Assembly: GCA_019420305.1 (NCBI GenBank)
Contig: JAHZHL010000035.1
Span: 152,834 to 216,833, forward strand
Direction: 5' to 3'
Length of the DNA: 64,000 nucleotides
Source: Bacillota bacterium
GTDB lineage: Bacteria; Bacillota; Clostridia; Peptostreptococcales; Anaerovoracaceae
Of the stretch, positions 1 to 8,590 are shown piece after piece (within the stretch, counting starts at the first letter, position 1; every line of letters begins with the position of its first letter). The notes beneath the pieces are model-generated. The model was given only the letters and a program-made list of their open reading frames with translations. It was not told the DNA's origin and made no database searches. A program made the position numbers and the translations under genes.

Positions 1-12
1 AGCATCATACCT

Positions 13-1275
13 ATGATCGGCCAGGCCATCATCTGGATCATCATGTTCTTTGCAATCGTAGGAGTGATCGGCGCGATCCGCAACCCCAATGAGGGAATCG
101 GAAAAGAATTTATGCTGGCGTTCCACCAGTTGGGAATTATCTTTATTCCGTTTGCCGGAATTCTCGCCTCAATTCCTTTTATTGAAAAAATCGTTGTATT
201 TATCTTCAGCCCTGTTTTTGAATTAATCGGAGCGGATGTAGCTGTTGCCGGCGCATTCTTCGTTCCTCCGGACATGGGAGGATATCAGCTGTATGAAGCG
301 CTGTCTTCCAGTACCGAAACCTGGATGATCGCCTTGTTCACCGGCTTTGCGGTGGGCCCCATCGCCGCTTATTCTGTGCCGCTCGGATTTTCCATTCTGG
401 ATGTAAATGACCGAAAGTATTTTGGTCTTGGCATTATGGCGGGGATCCTGAGCTGCCCGTTCTGTATCTTTATTTGCACGGTGCTTTTAAAAATCACCGA
501 TACTCCGGTCAGAGGCATTGTATCGAATGTAAGCCCTTCTGATATTGATCTGACAATGACCTGGAAACTGATTTTAATCAATATGTTCCCGATTATTGTA
601 TTCTGCCTGATCCTGGCAATCTTGCTCCGCTGCTTTATGACCATTATGGTAAAGCTGTTCCTGATCTTCGGAAAAGCGTTGGATATTGCCATCAAGATCG
701 TCCTGGTCATCGCGATTGTGGAATACTTTACCGGCGCGTTTGAGATGATCTTCGGCTCCTATGGCTTTGATCCGATTATCGCTGATGAGGAAGATCAGTT
801 CCGGGCTCTGGAGAACTCCGGATATGTTGCAACCATGCTGGCCGGCGCCTATCCTATGATTTATGTCATTAAAAAATATGCCGGCAACGCCTTGCAGAAG
901 GCCGGTAAAAAACTCGGATTTGGCACCTGGGGCGCCATCGGGATCTTTGCCTCCTGGGCGGAAGCCCTGGCCATGTTCGGCATTATGAACAAAATGACGC
1001 CTTCCGACAAAGTAAAGGTTTGCGCCTTCTCGGTCTGCGGCTCCTGGGTACTGGGCGCCCATATGACCTACTGCGCCAACTTCCAGCCCAATCTGCTCGC
1101 GATTGTCATGATTGGTAAGTTCCTCGCCGGATGTCTGGCGGTCCTCTTTGCCCACTGGCTGGCTATGCCGATGACAAAGAAATTTGAAAAAGAGGATCTG
1201 GAGGCAGGCCGCATCTCCAAAGATGTTTATACGGATGATGGGGCTTCGCTCAAAGATACTGAGCTTGAAATTTAA
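13..1275 (+). CDS. eutH: EutH-like ethanolamine permease
   Basis: Integral membrane permease of the EutH family, which moves ethanolamine across the cytoplasmic membrane. The protein is about 420 residues of mostly hydrophobic helices, the usual family size. DMGGYQL (residues 87-93) and AGAYPM (277-282) correspond to the DMGG and GAYPM stretches I recall from enterobacterial EutH. The frame is open to the window edge and no ribosome binding site is visible, so the true start may lie a few codons further left. No eutBC or microcompartment shell gene is visible, so the substrate is an inference from family. It converges on a LuxR gene across a shared terminator. Confidence 0.8.
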   Translation: MIGQAIIWIIMFFAIVGVIGAIRNPNEGIGKEFMLAFHQLGIIFIPFAGILASIPFIEKIVVFIFSPVFELIGADVAVAGAFFVPPDMGGYQLYEALSSSTETWMIALFTGFAVGPIAAYSVPLGFSILDVNDRKYFGLGIMAGILSCPFCIFICTVLLKITDTPVRGIVSNVSPSDIDLTMTWKLILINMFPIIVFCLILAILLRCFMTIMVKLFLIFGKALDIAIKIVLVIAIVEYFTGAFEMIFGSYGFDPIIADEEDQFRALENSGYVATMLAGAYPMIYVIKKYAGNALQKAGKKLGFGTWGAIGIFASWAEALAMFGIMNKMTPSDKVKVCAFSVCGSWVLGAHMTYCANFQPNLLAIVMIGKFLAGCLAVLFAHWLAMPMTKKFEKEDLEAGRISKDVYTDDGASLKDTELEI

Positions 1276-1281
1276 GCACTG

Positions 1282-1315
1282 AAAAAGCGCGGATTTCCGT
1301 CCGCGCTTTTTCTTT
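1282..1315. terminator. Bidirectional terminator between eutH and luxR
   Basis: A 12-base A/G-rich arm ending GCGCGGA (1282-1293) pairs with TCCGCGC plus T residues (1300-1311). A-rich and T-rich flanks suit both strands, fitting the convergent genes on either side. Confidence 0.85.
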
Positions 1316-1318
1316 CGA

Positions 1319-2449
1319 TTATAGAATGCTGTTCATCAGCTGACGCCTGCCGTCAACGCCTACTTTCTGATAAATATTGCTCAGATGCTTTTTCACAGTA
1401 GGAAGGCTGATAAAAAGCGCCTCCTGAATTTCCTGGTTGCTCATGCCTTTTACTACACACTGAAAGACATCATATTCTCGCTGGCTCAGGTTAAATTTTT
1501 CCTTCATATCCTCCATAATATTATCAATAATCCCCGTATAGTCATAAAGGATTGCCACAAAAACACCTTCTTCCCGCTCAGCCTCTCTTCGATACGCGAG
1601 ATCAACATAGTAGGATTTTTCGGAAATTATGATCTTACTTTTCATATGGAACGGGCTGCCGGACGCGCGGGCTCCGCTTTCAATGTTCTGCCTCAGCCGG
1701 ACGCAGAGGGTCTGCAGAATTTTTTTCAATTCATCACCATGTTTTTGAAGAAAATCGTTATCTCCTACATTTTCTCCAATCAGCTCCGCCTCCCAGTTCC
1801 AAACCCAGATACCCACTTCATCGGATCCCGACAATACCGCGGTAGGATCGATAATATCCACTGCCGCCCGCTTTTCTTCACAGAATTTCTGAGCTACCCT
1901 GGACAGATGCGGACGCGCCAGTTTGATAATTTCCAGCTCTCTTTGGGAAAAATCACCGCGCTCCCTGCTTCGATGAATCCCCAGCCCCACAATATATCCG
2001 TTTCCTTCCACGTAAAGATTTCCTTCAATGGAAAAATGCATTTTCGCCGGTTCCAGCATCTTCTGATAATAATCTGTCTTTTTCCGCTCCGCTTGCAGAA
2101 AAATATCTGAACTGCGGAACATAATCGGCTGCGGGACGGAAATCAGCGGAAGCACATCGTCAATTTCGCAATACTCTTTCCAGTTCATGGTGCCATACCC
2201 GACGGAAATATAGCTTATAACCGAAATATGCTCTTCCGCTTGCTTGTACGTATAAATATCTCCTTTTTCAAAAGGTACCAGCTTCTGAATATCATACAAA
2301 AAACCGTTAAGGGCTTCTTCATAGTCCTGGCTGCTATAAAGATTGTCAATAATCTGATTGTATTCGTAAATCTCATCTTTTGACAAAAAATATTCCATCT
2401 GGGTTCTCTCTTTCGTTTTTTTCGGTTTTTCCGCCATAACCACTCTCAT
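1319..2449 (-). CDS. LuxR-type transcriptional regulator
   Basis: DNA-binding regulator of 376 residues with a GerE/LuxR helix-turn-helix in the last 65 residues (SQREYDVFQCV... through TVKKHLSNIY). The N-terminal 300 residues look like a sensory region of GAF-like character, but I cannot assign a ligand and there is no receiver domain signature. The start uses a GGGGAG site that overlaps the end of fabF, only 3 bases upstream, so the two genes are probably translated together. A second Met at residue 5 is also possible. Likely targets are the adjoining fabF or eutH genes, by position only. Confidence 0.75.
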   Translation of the reverse strand: MRVVMAEKPKKTKERTQMEYFLSKDEIYEYNQIIDNLYSSQDYEEALNGFLYDIQKLVPFEKGDIYTYKQAEEHISVISYISVGYGTMNWKEYCEIDDVLPLISVPQPIMFRSSDIFLQAERKKTDYYQKMLEPAKMHFSIEGNLYVEGNGYIVGLGIHRSRERGDFSQRELEIIKLARPHLSRVAQKFCEEKRAAVDIIDPTAVLSGSDEVGIWVWNWEAELIGENVGDNDFLQKHGDELKKILQTLCVRLRQNIESGARASGSPFHMKSKIIISEKSYYVDLAYRREAEREEGVFVAILYDYTGIIDNIMEDMKEKFNLSQREYDVFQCVVKGMSNQEIQEALFISLPTVKKHLSNIYQKVGVDGRRQLMNSIL

Positions 2450-2452
2450 CTT

Positions 2453-3670
2453 TTATACTCCCCGAAACACCAGACTCGAATTCTGACCTCCAAATCCAAA
2501 AGCATTGCTCATTGCCACGGTAATTTCCTGTTCCCGATATTGCTCCGCGACAAAGTTAAAGTCGCCCTCCGGCTCTTCCAGATTCAGCGTCGGCGGCAGC
2601 ACACCGCAGCGGATGGCCTGGATGCAGGCAATGGCTTCGGTAATTCCGCCGCTTCCCATCATGTGCCCGGTAGCGCCTTTTGTTGAACTCACCGCAGGGC
2701 GCGCTCCGGACGGGCCGAACACTCTCCGCAGAGCTGCCATTTCCGCGCGGTCGCCGGTTTTCGTTCCCGTCCCGTGGGCATTGATATATCCCACTTCTTC
2801 CGGCGCGATTCCACCGCGTTCCAAAGCCCGGAGCATACAGGCCGCGGAATTCGTTCCGTCCGGGATTGGATTGATAACATGATACGCGTCATTATTGTTG
2901 GCCCATCCGGCAAGTTCGGCATAAATCCTGGCTCCGCGCTTTTTCGCGTGTTCCTCGGTCTCCAGTACCAACGCGCCGCCGCCTTCTCCAATAACGAAAC
3001 CGTTTCTTCCAGTGTCAAAGGGGCGGCAGGCATGCTGCGGATCATCGTTTGTCCGTGATAATGTATGGGCGTTGGCAAGAGAATAAATGACCAGCGGGCA
3101 GAGAATGCTCTCAGCGCCCACCGCCAGCACCGCGTCCGCCTCACCGGAAAGCAGCAGCATCGCTCCGGTGGAAACCGCGTCCCCTCCGGAAGCGCACGCG
3201 GTCGACAAAGTCAGACTTGGACCGCAGATCCCGTAATTAATCGCAATCTGCGCCGCGGCGATGTTTCCCAGAATCCGGGGTACAAAGCGGGGACCTACAT
3301 TTTTGTGGACCGCGTTGGTCAGCACTTCCTGAGTAGCCGCCGTCGTCGCCACTCCCGCCATAGCTGTCCCCATAACGATTCCCACACGGTCCGGTTCAGC
3401 CGGAAGGGCGTCCCCCAGCGCTTCTTTTGCCGCTACATAAGCATACTGCGTAAAAGCGTCTGTTTCCCGTATCAGCTTTTTCGGCATATGCGCCGCGATG
3501 TCAAAATCTCTGACCTCTGCGGCAATCTGAACAGCCAGATTGGCAGCGTCAAACTGTGTGATCGAATCAATCCCGCAGGCTCCGTTCACCAGGTTATTCC
3601 AGTATGTTTCCACACCGCATCCAATCGGTGTAACCGCACCCATTCCGGTAACTACAAGTTTTGTTTTCAT
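2453..3670 (-). CDS. fabF: Beta-ketoacyl-ACP synthase, FabF type
   Basis: Condensing enzyme that joins malonyl-ACP to an acyl chain in the cytoplasm. The 405-residue protein has the full KS catalytic set: Cys159 in TACASG, His299 in NAHGTGT, Lys331 and His336 in STKGATGHMMG. A GGAGGG site sits 4 bases before the ATG. It is not next to other fab genes. Instead it pairs with a LuxR gene and lies opposite a LysR gene, and acpP is over 30 kb away. It could be the housekeeping FabF or serve a special acyl product; the context alone does not decide. Confidence 0.88.
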   Translation of the reverse strand: MKTKLVVTGMGAVTPIGCGVETYWNNLVNGACGIDSITQFDAANLAVQIAAEVRDFDIAAHMPKKLIRETDAFTQYAYVAAKEALGDALPAEPDRVGIVMGTAMAGVATTAATQEVLTNAVHKNVGPRFVPRILGNIAAAQIAINYGICGPSLTLSTACASGGDAVSTGAMLLLSGEADAVLAVGAESILCPLVIYSLANAHTLSRTNDDPQHACRPFDTGRNGFVIGEGGGALVLETEEHAKKRGARIYAELAGWANNNDAYHVINPIPDGTNSAACMLRALERGGIAPEEVGYINAHGTGTKTGDRAEMAALRRVFGPSGARPAVSSTKGATGHMMGSGGITEAIACIQAIRCGVLPPTLNLEEPEGDFNFVAEQYREQEITVAMSNAFGFGGQNSSLVFRGV

Positions 3671-3688
3671 TGGTCCCTCCGAATCCTC

Positions 3689-3717
3689 TTTACAGGAAGA
3701 AGATCTTATTGTATAAT
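3689..3717 (+). promoter_or_regulatory. Sigma-A promoter for lysR
   Basis: TTTACA (3689-3694), a 17-base spacer and TATAAT (3712-3717). It faces the LysR gene and lies inside the 155-base region shared with the divergent fabF start, where a LysR protein would commonly bind. Confidence 0.75.
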
Positions 3718-3825
3718 AGCAAAATCGGATAAATAGAGAGAATTACGCGCGAATATTGATAAAAAAGATTTCTTGTTTCGATGATACCACTCCTCGGGAC
3801 ACCTGTCAATCAATGGGGGATAACG

Positions 3826-4728
3826 ATGAATTTAAACCAGATTAAAAGTTTTTTATCGGTCAGCCAGACGTTGAATTTTACGAACGCGGCAAAGCAGAAT
3901 GACGTGCCTCAATCCACCATCAGCCGCCAGATCCATGATCTGGAACAGCAGCTGGGAGTCAAACTCTTCTACCGGACAAAGCGGGACGTTCGTCTTACCG
4001 AAGAGGGAAGGACCTTCCTCCCGTATGCCCGGGAGATCCTGGAAGCGGCGAAAAAAGGCGCTTATGCGGTAAAACAGCTGCATGACGGAGCGAAAGGGCG
4101 CCTGAATCTCGCTACCGTTCCTTCCGCCAACACCTTTTTAACCAAGTGTCTCCGCATTTTTGGGGAACAATACCCCGATATCATTGTGGACGTCACATAC
4201 GTGTCTTCCGGAGACGCTCTGCTGGAAGAAGGCGAAGATCATTATGACTTTCATTTTCTGTATATGGATATGCTGCCGGACAGTGATGAGTTTGACACCA
4301 TTGTCACCCATACGGAAACTCTGGGTTTGATTCTGCCCGCAGGCCATCCGCTGGCCGGAGTCGGCGCGGATTTGAATCCTTCCGCGCTTCAAAAGGAGCG
4401 ATTTATCCTGATTTCCGAGGAGGAGAACCCGATTCTCTACATGCAGATCATGAACTACTGCCGCATGTATCGTTTTTACCCCCATGTGATCAATCAGTTT
4501 AACGATATGAAGTCCGTACTTCTGTGTATCAGCGCGGGGCTTGGGATTTCCATTCTTCCGATCACCTTTTCCAGAGAAATATCCGCCTCTTCCATTGAAG
4601 TCGTACCCATCGATCATGCCGACGCTTCCATCACCTGCGCGGTAGCCTGGCGCAAATCTCTGCTCAACCCCGCCGCGGCTCTCTTCCTCAGGATCCTGCA
4701 GGAGCAAAAGCCAAAGGACATCCTTTAA
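3826..4728 (+). CDS. LysR family transcriptional regulator
   Basis: 300-residue LysR protein: an N-terminal winged helix-turn-helix (about residues 1-60, NFTNAAKQNDVPQSTISRQI) and a substrate-binding effector domain. I chose the ATG at 3826 over one at 3781 because GGGGGA lies 5 bases upstream and the protein then begins MNLNQIKSFL, typical for the family. It is divergent from fabF, so control of fabF-luxR is the natural guess. The effector is unknown. Confidence 0.88.
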   Translation: MNLNQIKSFLSVSQTLNFTNAAKQNDVPQSTISRQIHDLEQQLGVKLFYRTKRDVRLTEEGRTFLPYAREILEAAKKGAYAVKQLHDGAKGRLNLATVPSANTFLTKCLRIFGEQYPDIIVDVTYVSSGDALLEEGEDHYDFHFLYMDMLPDSDEFDTIVTHTETLGLILPAGHPLAGVGADLNPSALQKERFILISEEENPILYMQIMNYCRMYRFYPHVINQFNDMKSVLLCISAGLGISILPITFSREISASSIEVVPIDHADASITCAVAWRKSLLNPAAALFLRILQEQKPKDIL

Positions 4729-4746
4729 ATCCCCAGAAAGAGAAAC

Positions 4747-4778
4747 AGGCCGGAGACCGCCGCGGCGGTCTCCGGCCT
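4747..4778. terminator. Perfect 32-base palindrome, likely terminator
   Basis: The 16-base arms AGGCCGGAGACCGCCG (4747-4762) and its exact complement (4763-4778) meet without a loop. It lies between the convergent lysR and thioesterase genes. T-rich sequence follows only on the minus strand, so it most likely ends the acyl-CoA ligase operon. Confidence 0.75.
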
Positions 4779-4805
4779 ATGTTGTTGTAATCAGGCGGTC
4801 TCAGC

Positions 4806-5240
4806 TTACTTTTGCTCTGGATCGCTTTCCATGCAGTTTTTAAATTTCTCGTATAGTTCCGGGAACTTGCGCTTGATCGAAAACGGATGATAGTCCTCGC
4901 CGGTTGCGAAAAAATGCACGCTCTCGCCTTCGTAACAAAGTTTTCCCGTCTCTGAATGATAAATCTGATACGCAAATTTCATGCGCACGCCACTGAACTG
5001 AATCAATTTTACTTCTACGAAAAAGGGATCGTCATATTTCAGGTACGTCCGAAAGTTTCCCGATGCGGAAGCCGCGGGAATGATGATTCCCATCTTCTCC
5101 ATTTCGTTATAATTCATAATGTGGTCCTGAATCCAGTCCATGCGGGCATCTTCAATAAGCCGCAGGTAATTGGAATGATGTACCACTCCCATGCGGTCTG
5201 TTTCATAATAGCGGACACGCCGCTGATAACTCCAGGGCAC
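4806..5240 (-). CDS. Acyl-CoA thioesterase, YbgC/FadM-like hotdog fold
   Basis: Cytoplasmic 4HBT-type thioesterase of 144 residues that should hydrolyse an acyl-CoA thioester. The signature YETDRMGVVHHSNYLRLIEDAR-like segment near residues 12-32 carries the catalytic Asp15 and the H..NY element of the YbgC group. The start is GTG, with AGGAAAG just upstream overlapping the ligase stop codon; the gap between the genes is 9 bases. It is second in an operon with an acyl-CoA ligase, so the two may form and release the same CoA ester. The acyl group cannot be told from sequence. Confidence 0.85.
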   Translation of the reverse strand: MPWSYQRRVRYYETDRMGVVHHSNYLRLIEDARMDWIQDHIMNYNEMEKMGIIIPAASASGNFRTYLKYDDPFFVEVKLIQFSGVRMKFAYQIYHSETGKLCYEGESVHFFATGEDYHPFSIKRKFPELYEKFKNCMESDPEQK

Positions 5241-5249
5241 TTTTCTTTC

Positions 5250-6908
5250 CTACTTTCTCTTTAACAGACCCTTCTCCAGATCCTCCAGAGCCTGCTGTTT
5301 CATCACATAATGCATTTTCTTTCCGGTTGCCGTAAGCGGCAGGCTGTCCACAATCCGGTACCAGCGCGGCCGTTTGTATTTTGAAAGCATCGGGCTCTCG
5401 TGACAGAAATTCGCCAGTTCCTCTATCGTCAGGGTCGGATCTTCGGCAATGACATAAGCAACTACAACCTCTCCCCGAACCTTATCCGGCACAGCGGTCA
5501 CAATGGAGTCTTTAACTTTGTCAAATCCACTTAGAACCTCTTCAATCTGCGTCGGATAAATATTCTCGGCAGAGCACACAATCATATCATCCTTCCGACC
5601 ATTGACAGTAATATAGGAATGTTCGTCCCAATATCCCAGATCGGCGGTATACATCCAGCCTTTATAGAATTTTTTCTCCTGTTCTTCCGGATTCTTATAG
5701 TAGCTGTACGTAGTCTTTGCCGGCGTGCGGATAATGATTTCCCCTACAGTCTCGTTATCCTGCGGCACTACCTCATCCGGTTCCGCCTTGCGGTCCTCAT
5801 AGATTTTCACAACACGCACTTCGTCGTCAATGCAGCTGCCGCCTACTGTCCCCGCGAAGTCCGGAAGATCGTAAGGCCGCAGGAAGGAGTTCCAGAAAGT
5901 CTCCGTCGTTCCGTAACCGTTGAGGATGTTTGGCGTCAGCATTTCCAGGTAACGCATGCAGGCCGACTTTTCAAACGGCGCTCCCATCGTTACCAGCCCT
6001 CTCAGGGAAGAAATATCAAACGGAGTCTTTTCCTGCACACGGGCCAGCATTTCCAGTGTCGCGGGGGATCCGGTCAGATAGGTGATTCCGTATTTTTCAA
6101 CATACTGCAGAGTGGAGCGCGGAGTAAACGAGCGCACAACTACCAGCGCTCCGCCCACATAAAAGGTCGGGCAGGTTCCGCCGGAATGGCTTCCGCCTCT
6201 GTGAAACAGCGGAGTCATATTCATGCAGACATCCTTGCAGTTCAGCGGATAGTGCATGATCGCGTCATGAGCGGACATCACTTCATTGATATCATTAAGC
6301 GGTACGCTCTTTGGCAGCGATGAAGTTCCACTGGTACACATGCGCACTACTTCATCGTAAATGTGCGGTACGAAATCCATTTCCGGATTTTCTTCCGGCT
6401 GTCCCGCGACATAATCTTCGTAGGAAAGATGTCCCTCCGGAAGCTTCACGCCTTTCAGATTGTCAGCCATTACCGCGTGTACCGGTTTGTGTTCCGCCAT
6501 CTCAATGGCCTGCGCCATAGTTTCGGAAATATCCGCAGAATAGATGATGACCTTCGGTTCATTGTGATTGATCAGCAGTGCCAGTTCTCCCGCGGAAAGG
6601 TTAAAGTTCGCCATGTTGAGAATGGCTCCGATTTTTCTGGGTCCCACATAGTTAAAGCAGAATTCCGGGCAGTTCATAAGCGCAATCATCACAACATCAT
6701 TTTTTCCTACGCCGTCTTTGCGCAGCGCGTGAGCCAGGCGGTTGGCTTCCCGGTTGAATTCTTCATATGTCCAGGTCTTGTCTTCCGCCGGATCGATAAT
6801 CGCCAGCTTTTTTCCATAACGGGTCACGTTTCTCATAAAGCCGTTGAGCCACGTAAACTGATGCTCAAAAGTGTCAATAAACATCCGATCGTCATAAGTT
6901 CTCTGCAT
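5250..6908 (-). CDS. AMP-forming acyl-CoA ligase, CaiC/fatty-acyl type
   Basis: ANL-superfamily ligase of 552 residues that activates a carboxylic acid to its CoA ester through an adenylate. Visible core motifs are CTSGTSSLPKSV (ATP loop), YGTTE, TADLGYWDE...NGRKDDMI, and the C-terminal TATGKK lysine. The start at 6908 is preceded by AAAGGAG; a longer frame upstream lacks a site. It leads the operon with the thioesterase and sits behind a strong promoter with two near-identical 11-base repeats. Substrate is open; carnitine-like, short-chain and medium-chain acids are all possible. Confidence 0.88.
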   Translation of the reverse strand: MQRTYDDRMFIDTFEHQFTWLNGFMRNVTRYGKKLAIIDPAEDKTWTYEEFNREANRLAHALRKDGVGKNDVVMIALMNCPEFCFNYVGPRKIGAILNMANFNLSAGELALLINHNEPKVIIYSADISETMAQAIEMAEHKPVHAVMADNLKGVKLPEGHLSYEDYVAGQPEENPEMDFVPHIYDEVVRMCTSGTSSLPKSVPLNDINEVMSAHDAIMHYPLNCKDVCMNMTPLFHRGGSHSGGTCPTFYVGGALVVVRSFTPRSTLQYVEKYGITYLTGSPATLEMLARVQEKTPFDISSLRGLVTMGAPFEKSACMRYLEMLTPNILNGYGTTETFWNSFLRPYDLPDFAGTVGGSCIDDEVRVVKIYEDRKAEPDEVVPQDNETVGEIIIRTPAKTTYSYYKNPEEQEKKFYKGWMYTADLGYWDEHSYITVNGRKDDMIVCSAENIYPTQIEEVLSGFDKVKDSIVTAVPDKVRGEVVVAYVIAEDPTLTIEELANFCHESPMLSKYKRPRWYRIVDSLPLTATGKKMHYVMKQQALEDLEKGLLKRK

Positions 6909-6986
6909 GATTTCTTTCTCCTTTATGATTAATTTTAAAATTGCATTATATAATCGCATATTTGCATTTAATTATTTACAATACGC

Positions 6987-7015
6987 ATTGTATTATAGCG
7001 TATACGGATTGTCAA
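6987..7015 (-). promoter_or_regulatory. Promoter of the ligase operon with repeat operator
   Basis: TTGACA (7010-7015), 17-base spacer, TACAAT (6987-6992) on the minus strand. Two direct repeats ATACGsATTGT at 6981-6991 and 7002-7012, exactly 21 bases apart, cover the -10 and most of the spacer up to the -35. That spacing is two helical turns, which suggests a cooperative repressor. Confidence 0.75.
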
Positions 7016-7060
7016 CTAAATATTTATAAAAAAGGAGAAAATTTTAAACGTATGCGGAAA

Positions 7061-7294
7061 TTACCGTTTTTTCTCCACGACTTGAAACAATTCCGCCATG
7101 CATTCCACAAAATCTTCCGTCGTCATTTTGTCTTTTTTTCCTGCCAGCTTCATCCATTTTTTCCGCGCTGTCTCGTCCAGCTGCTCGAAAATATCGTCCA
7201 GCACATCCTGCAGTCCCTGCTCCGCCTCCGCCTCAGTGATACCTCTTTTTTCCGCCAGCTTTTCCAGAACTCGATTATATTCTTCCCTGTTCAT
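7061..7294 (-). CDS. Small acidic helical protein, unknown
   Basis: A 77-residue protein (MNREEYNRVLEKLAEKRGIT...) that I do not recognise. It is charged, predicted helical, without a membrane segment, and contains a TEAEAEQGLQDVLDDIFEQL helix. The start at 7294 was chosen because AAAGG precedes it and the longer frame begins with an unlikely hydrophobic run. It is divergent from an XRE regulator. Its length and helices resemble small sporulation-linked or regulatory proteins of Clostridia, but I cannot assign a function. Confidence 0.6.
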   Translation of the reverse strand: MNREEYNRVLEKLAEKRGITEAEAEQGLQDVLDDIFEQLDETARKKWMKLAGKKDKMTTEDFVECMAELFQVVEKKR

Positions 7295-7401
7295 CTGATT
7301 TCTGCCTTTCTTTTGCAACTTATACATTGCAATTATATGAAAAATCTGTACTAGAATCAATATTAACCTATAAACTGCCTGAATTAAGAGAGTATAAAAG
7401 T

Positions 7402-7656
7402 ATGGCACAGAAAATTAAACAGATCGATGACATCTCTATCGGGGAAAACTTGAGACAGCTCCGTGAGAGCGCGAACATGACACAGGAGCAGGTTGCCGCG
7501 CAGCTGCAGCTCCGCAGTCTCCCTACTTCAAGAAGCGCGTATTCCCAGATGGAGGCAGGTACGTACAATATACGGGTCAGCGAACTGAATGCGCTTGTGG
7601 AAATTTTTCATACGGATTACAATACGATTTTTAATGGCTTAAGATACAAAAGGTAA
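7402..7656 (+). CDS. XRE family helix-turn-helix regulator, small
   Basis: DNA-binding protein of about 84 residues dominated by one HTH_3 domain (ENLRQLRESANMTQEQVAAQL ... SAYSQMEAGTYNIRVSEL). The start at 7402 gives the normal short lead into the domain; an upstream ATG at 7327 would add a tail but has no ribosome binding site. Neither start has a strong site, AGAGAG being the best for 7402. Divergent from the 77-residue protein, which it may control. Confidence 0.75.
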   Translation: MAQKIKQIDDISIGENLRQLRESANMTQEQVAAQLQLRSLPTSRSAYSQMEAGTYNIRVSELNALVEIFHTDYNTIFNGLRYKR

Positions 7657-7699
7657 CCTCCGGAAAGCGGAATCCGCTATAACCCGGAGGTTGTTTTTA
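7655..7699 (+). terminator. Terminator of XRE gene
   Basis: Outer arms AACCTCCGG (7655-7663) and CCGGAGGTT (7684-7692) enclose a second small stem (AGCGGA/TCCGCT), followed by GTTTTTATT. Confidence 0.85.
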
Positions 7700-7744
7700 T
7701 TATTAGATTTTTTGAAGCTGAGACGTCTTCTCACATTTAAAAGT

Positions 7745-8311
7745 TTATTTCAGCCGATTGCCGTCAGAAAATGCGTTTCCCGCCTTTCCTCCAACTTTCA
7801 GATACGTTTTATTCGCCGGATCATAGGAAATCGCTTTTAGTTTTGCCGGATTAATGTTTCCCTTCTCATCCAGAATTTTTTCGTCCACGCTGACATTCAC
7901 AATTTCCGCCACAATGCGCAGGGTGGCATTATATTGATTGATTTCTTCCACTCTACACTCCAGAGAGATCGGGAGTTCTTCAATTACCGGAGCATCCACA
8001 AATTCACTCTTAATCAGATGAAATCCGGATTTCGCGATTTTTTCCGGCTCATCATGCCCGGATACGATTCCCACATAATCAGCAGCTGTCAGATTCGCCT
8101 CATCCGCGATTCCTACCGTAAAAGCCCGCTTTGCTTTGATATTGTCCGATGTCTTATGCCGAACTCCGATGTTAATCTGAATCCGGTTAGAATTTACGAT
8201 TCCCCCATAAGCTACATTCATAGCGTCGGGAGTCCCATCCTCCCCGTAGGTGGCTATAATCAGAACCGGCTGCGGATACACATATGGATTCGCCCCAAGA
8301 TTTTTTCGCAT
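7745..8311 (-). CDS. Flavin reductase-like / flavoredoxin family protein
   Basis: FMN-binding split-barrel protein of 188 residues. The N-terminal region (YPQPVLIIATYGEDGTPDAM) and the GVRHKTSDNIKAKRAFTVGI stretch near residues 50-70 are typical of flavoredoxin-like flavin reductases, which carry electrons between NAD(P)H or ferredoxin and partner oxidoreductases. AAAGGAGG lies 8 bases before the ATG. It stands alone as a single gene. The physiological electron partner is not evident. Confidence 0.82.
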   Translation of the reverse strand: MRKNLGANPYVYPQPVLIIATYGEDGTPDAMNVAYGGIVNSNRIQINIGVRHKTSDNIKAKRAFTVGIADEANLTAADYVGIVSGHDEPEKIAKSGFHLIKSEFVDAPVIEELPISLECRVEEINQYNATLRIVAEIVNVSVDEKILDEKGNINPAKLKAISYDPANKTYLKVGGKAGNAFSDGNRLK

Positions 8312-8590
8312 TGCAAATTTCCTCCTTTTTCAGTACTTTGCACTTATTGTACCATACTCCGGCTCTCTTTTGCGCATGGGGCGGAAAAAATGTGTTTTCT
8401 CGCGCCAGATGGGCACACGGACGTTTCCGTATAAAAAAACATCCCAAAATCTGCGCAGTCTGAAAGGGGAACAAAAATGCTCCGCTTTATCCAGCACTGC
8501 GCAGACTCCGGAATGTCCTGCAGATTACCAACGGGAATTCCAATCTGCACCGGGTGGGCATAGCCTCTTTATGAATCAATTATCTTCTGA
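8312..8590. other. Intergenic stretch with inverted repeat and possible 28-codon ORF
   Basis: No convincing gene. On the plus strand there is a 28-codon frame (8478-8564) with AAGGGG upstream, beginning MLRFIQHCADSG. Exact 10-base arms TCTGCGCAGT (8450-8459) and ACTGCGCAGA (8496-8505) bracket its ribosome binding site and start. Coding status is doubtful. Confidence 0.3.

Noticed and set aside
5250..6908. Carnitine or gamma-butyrobetaine degradation cluster
   Set aside because: The ligase resembles CaiC-type enzymes, but no acyl-CoA transferase, dehydrogenase or betaine transporter lies beside it.
7313..7332. TTGCAA direct repeat as promoter pair for the XRE gene
   Set aside because: Spacing to any -10-like sequence is wrong (14 bases or less), so I cannot support a promoter there.
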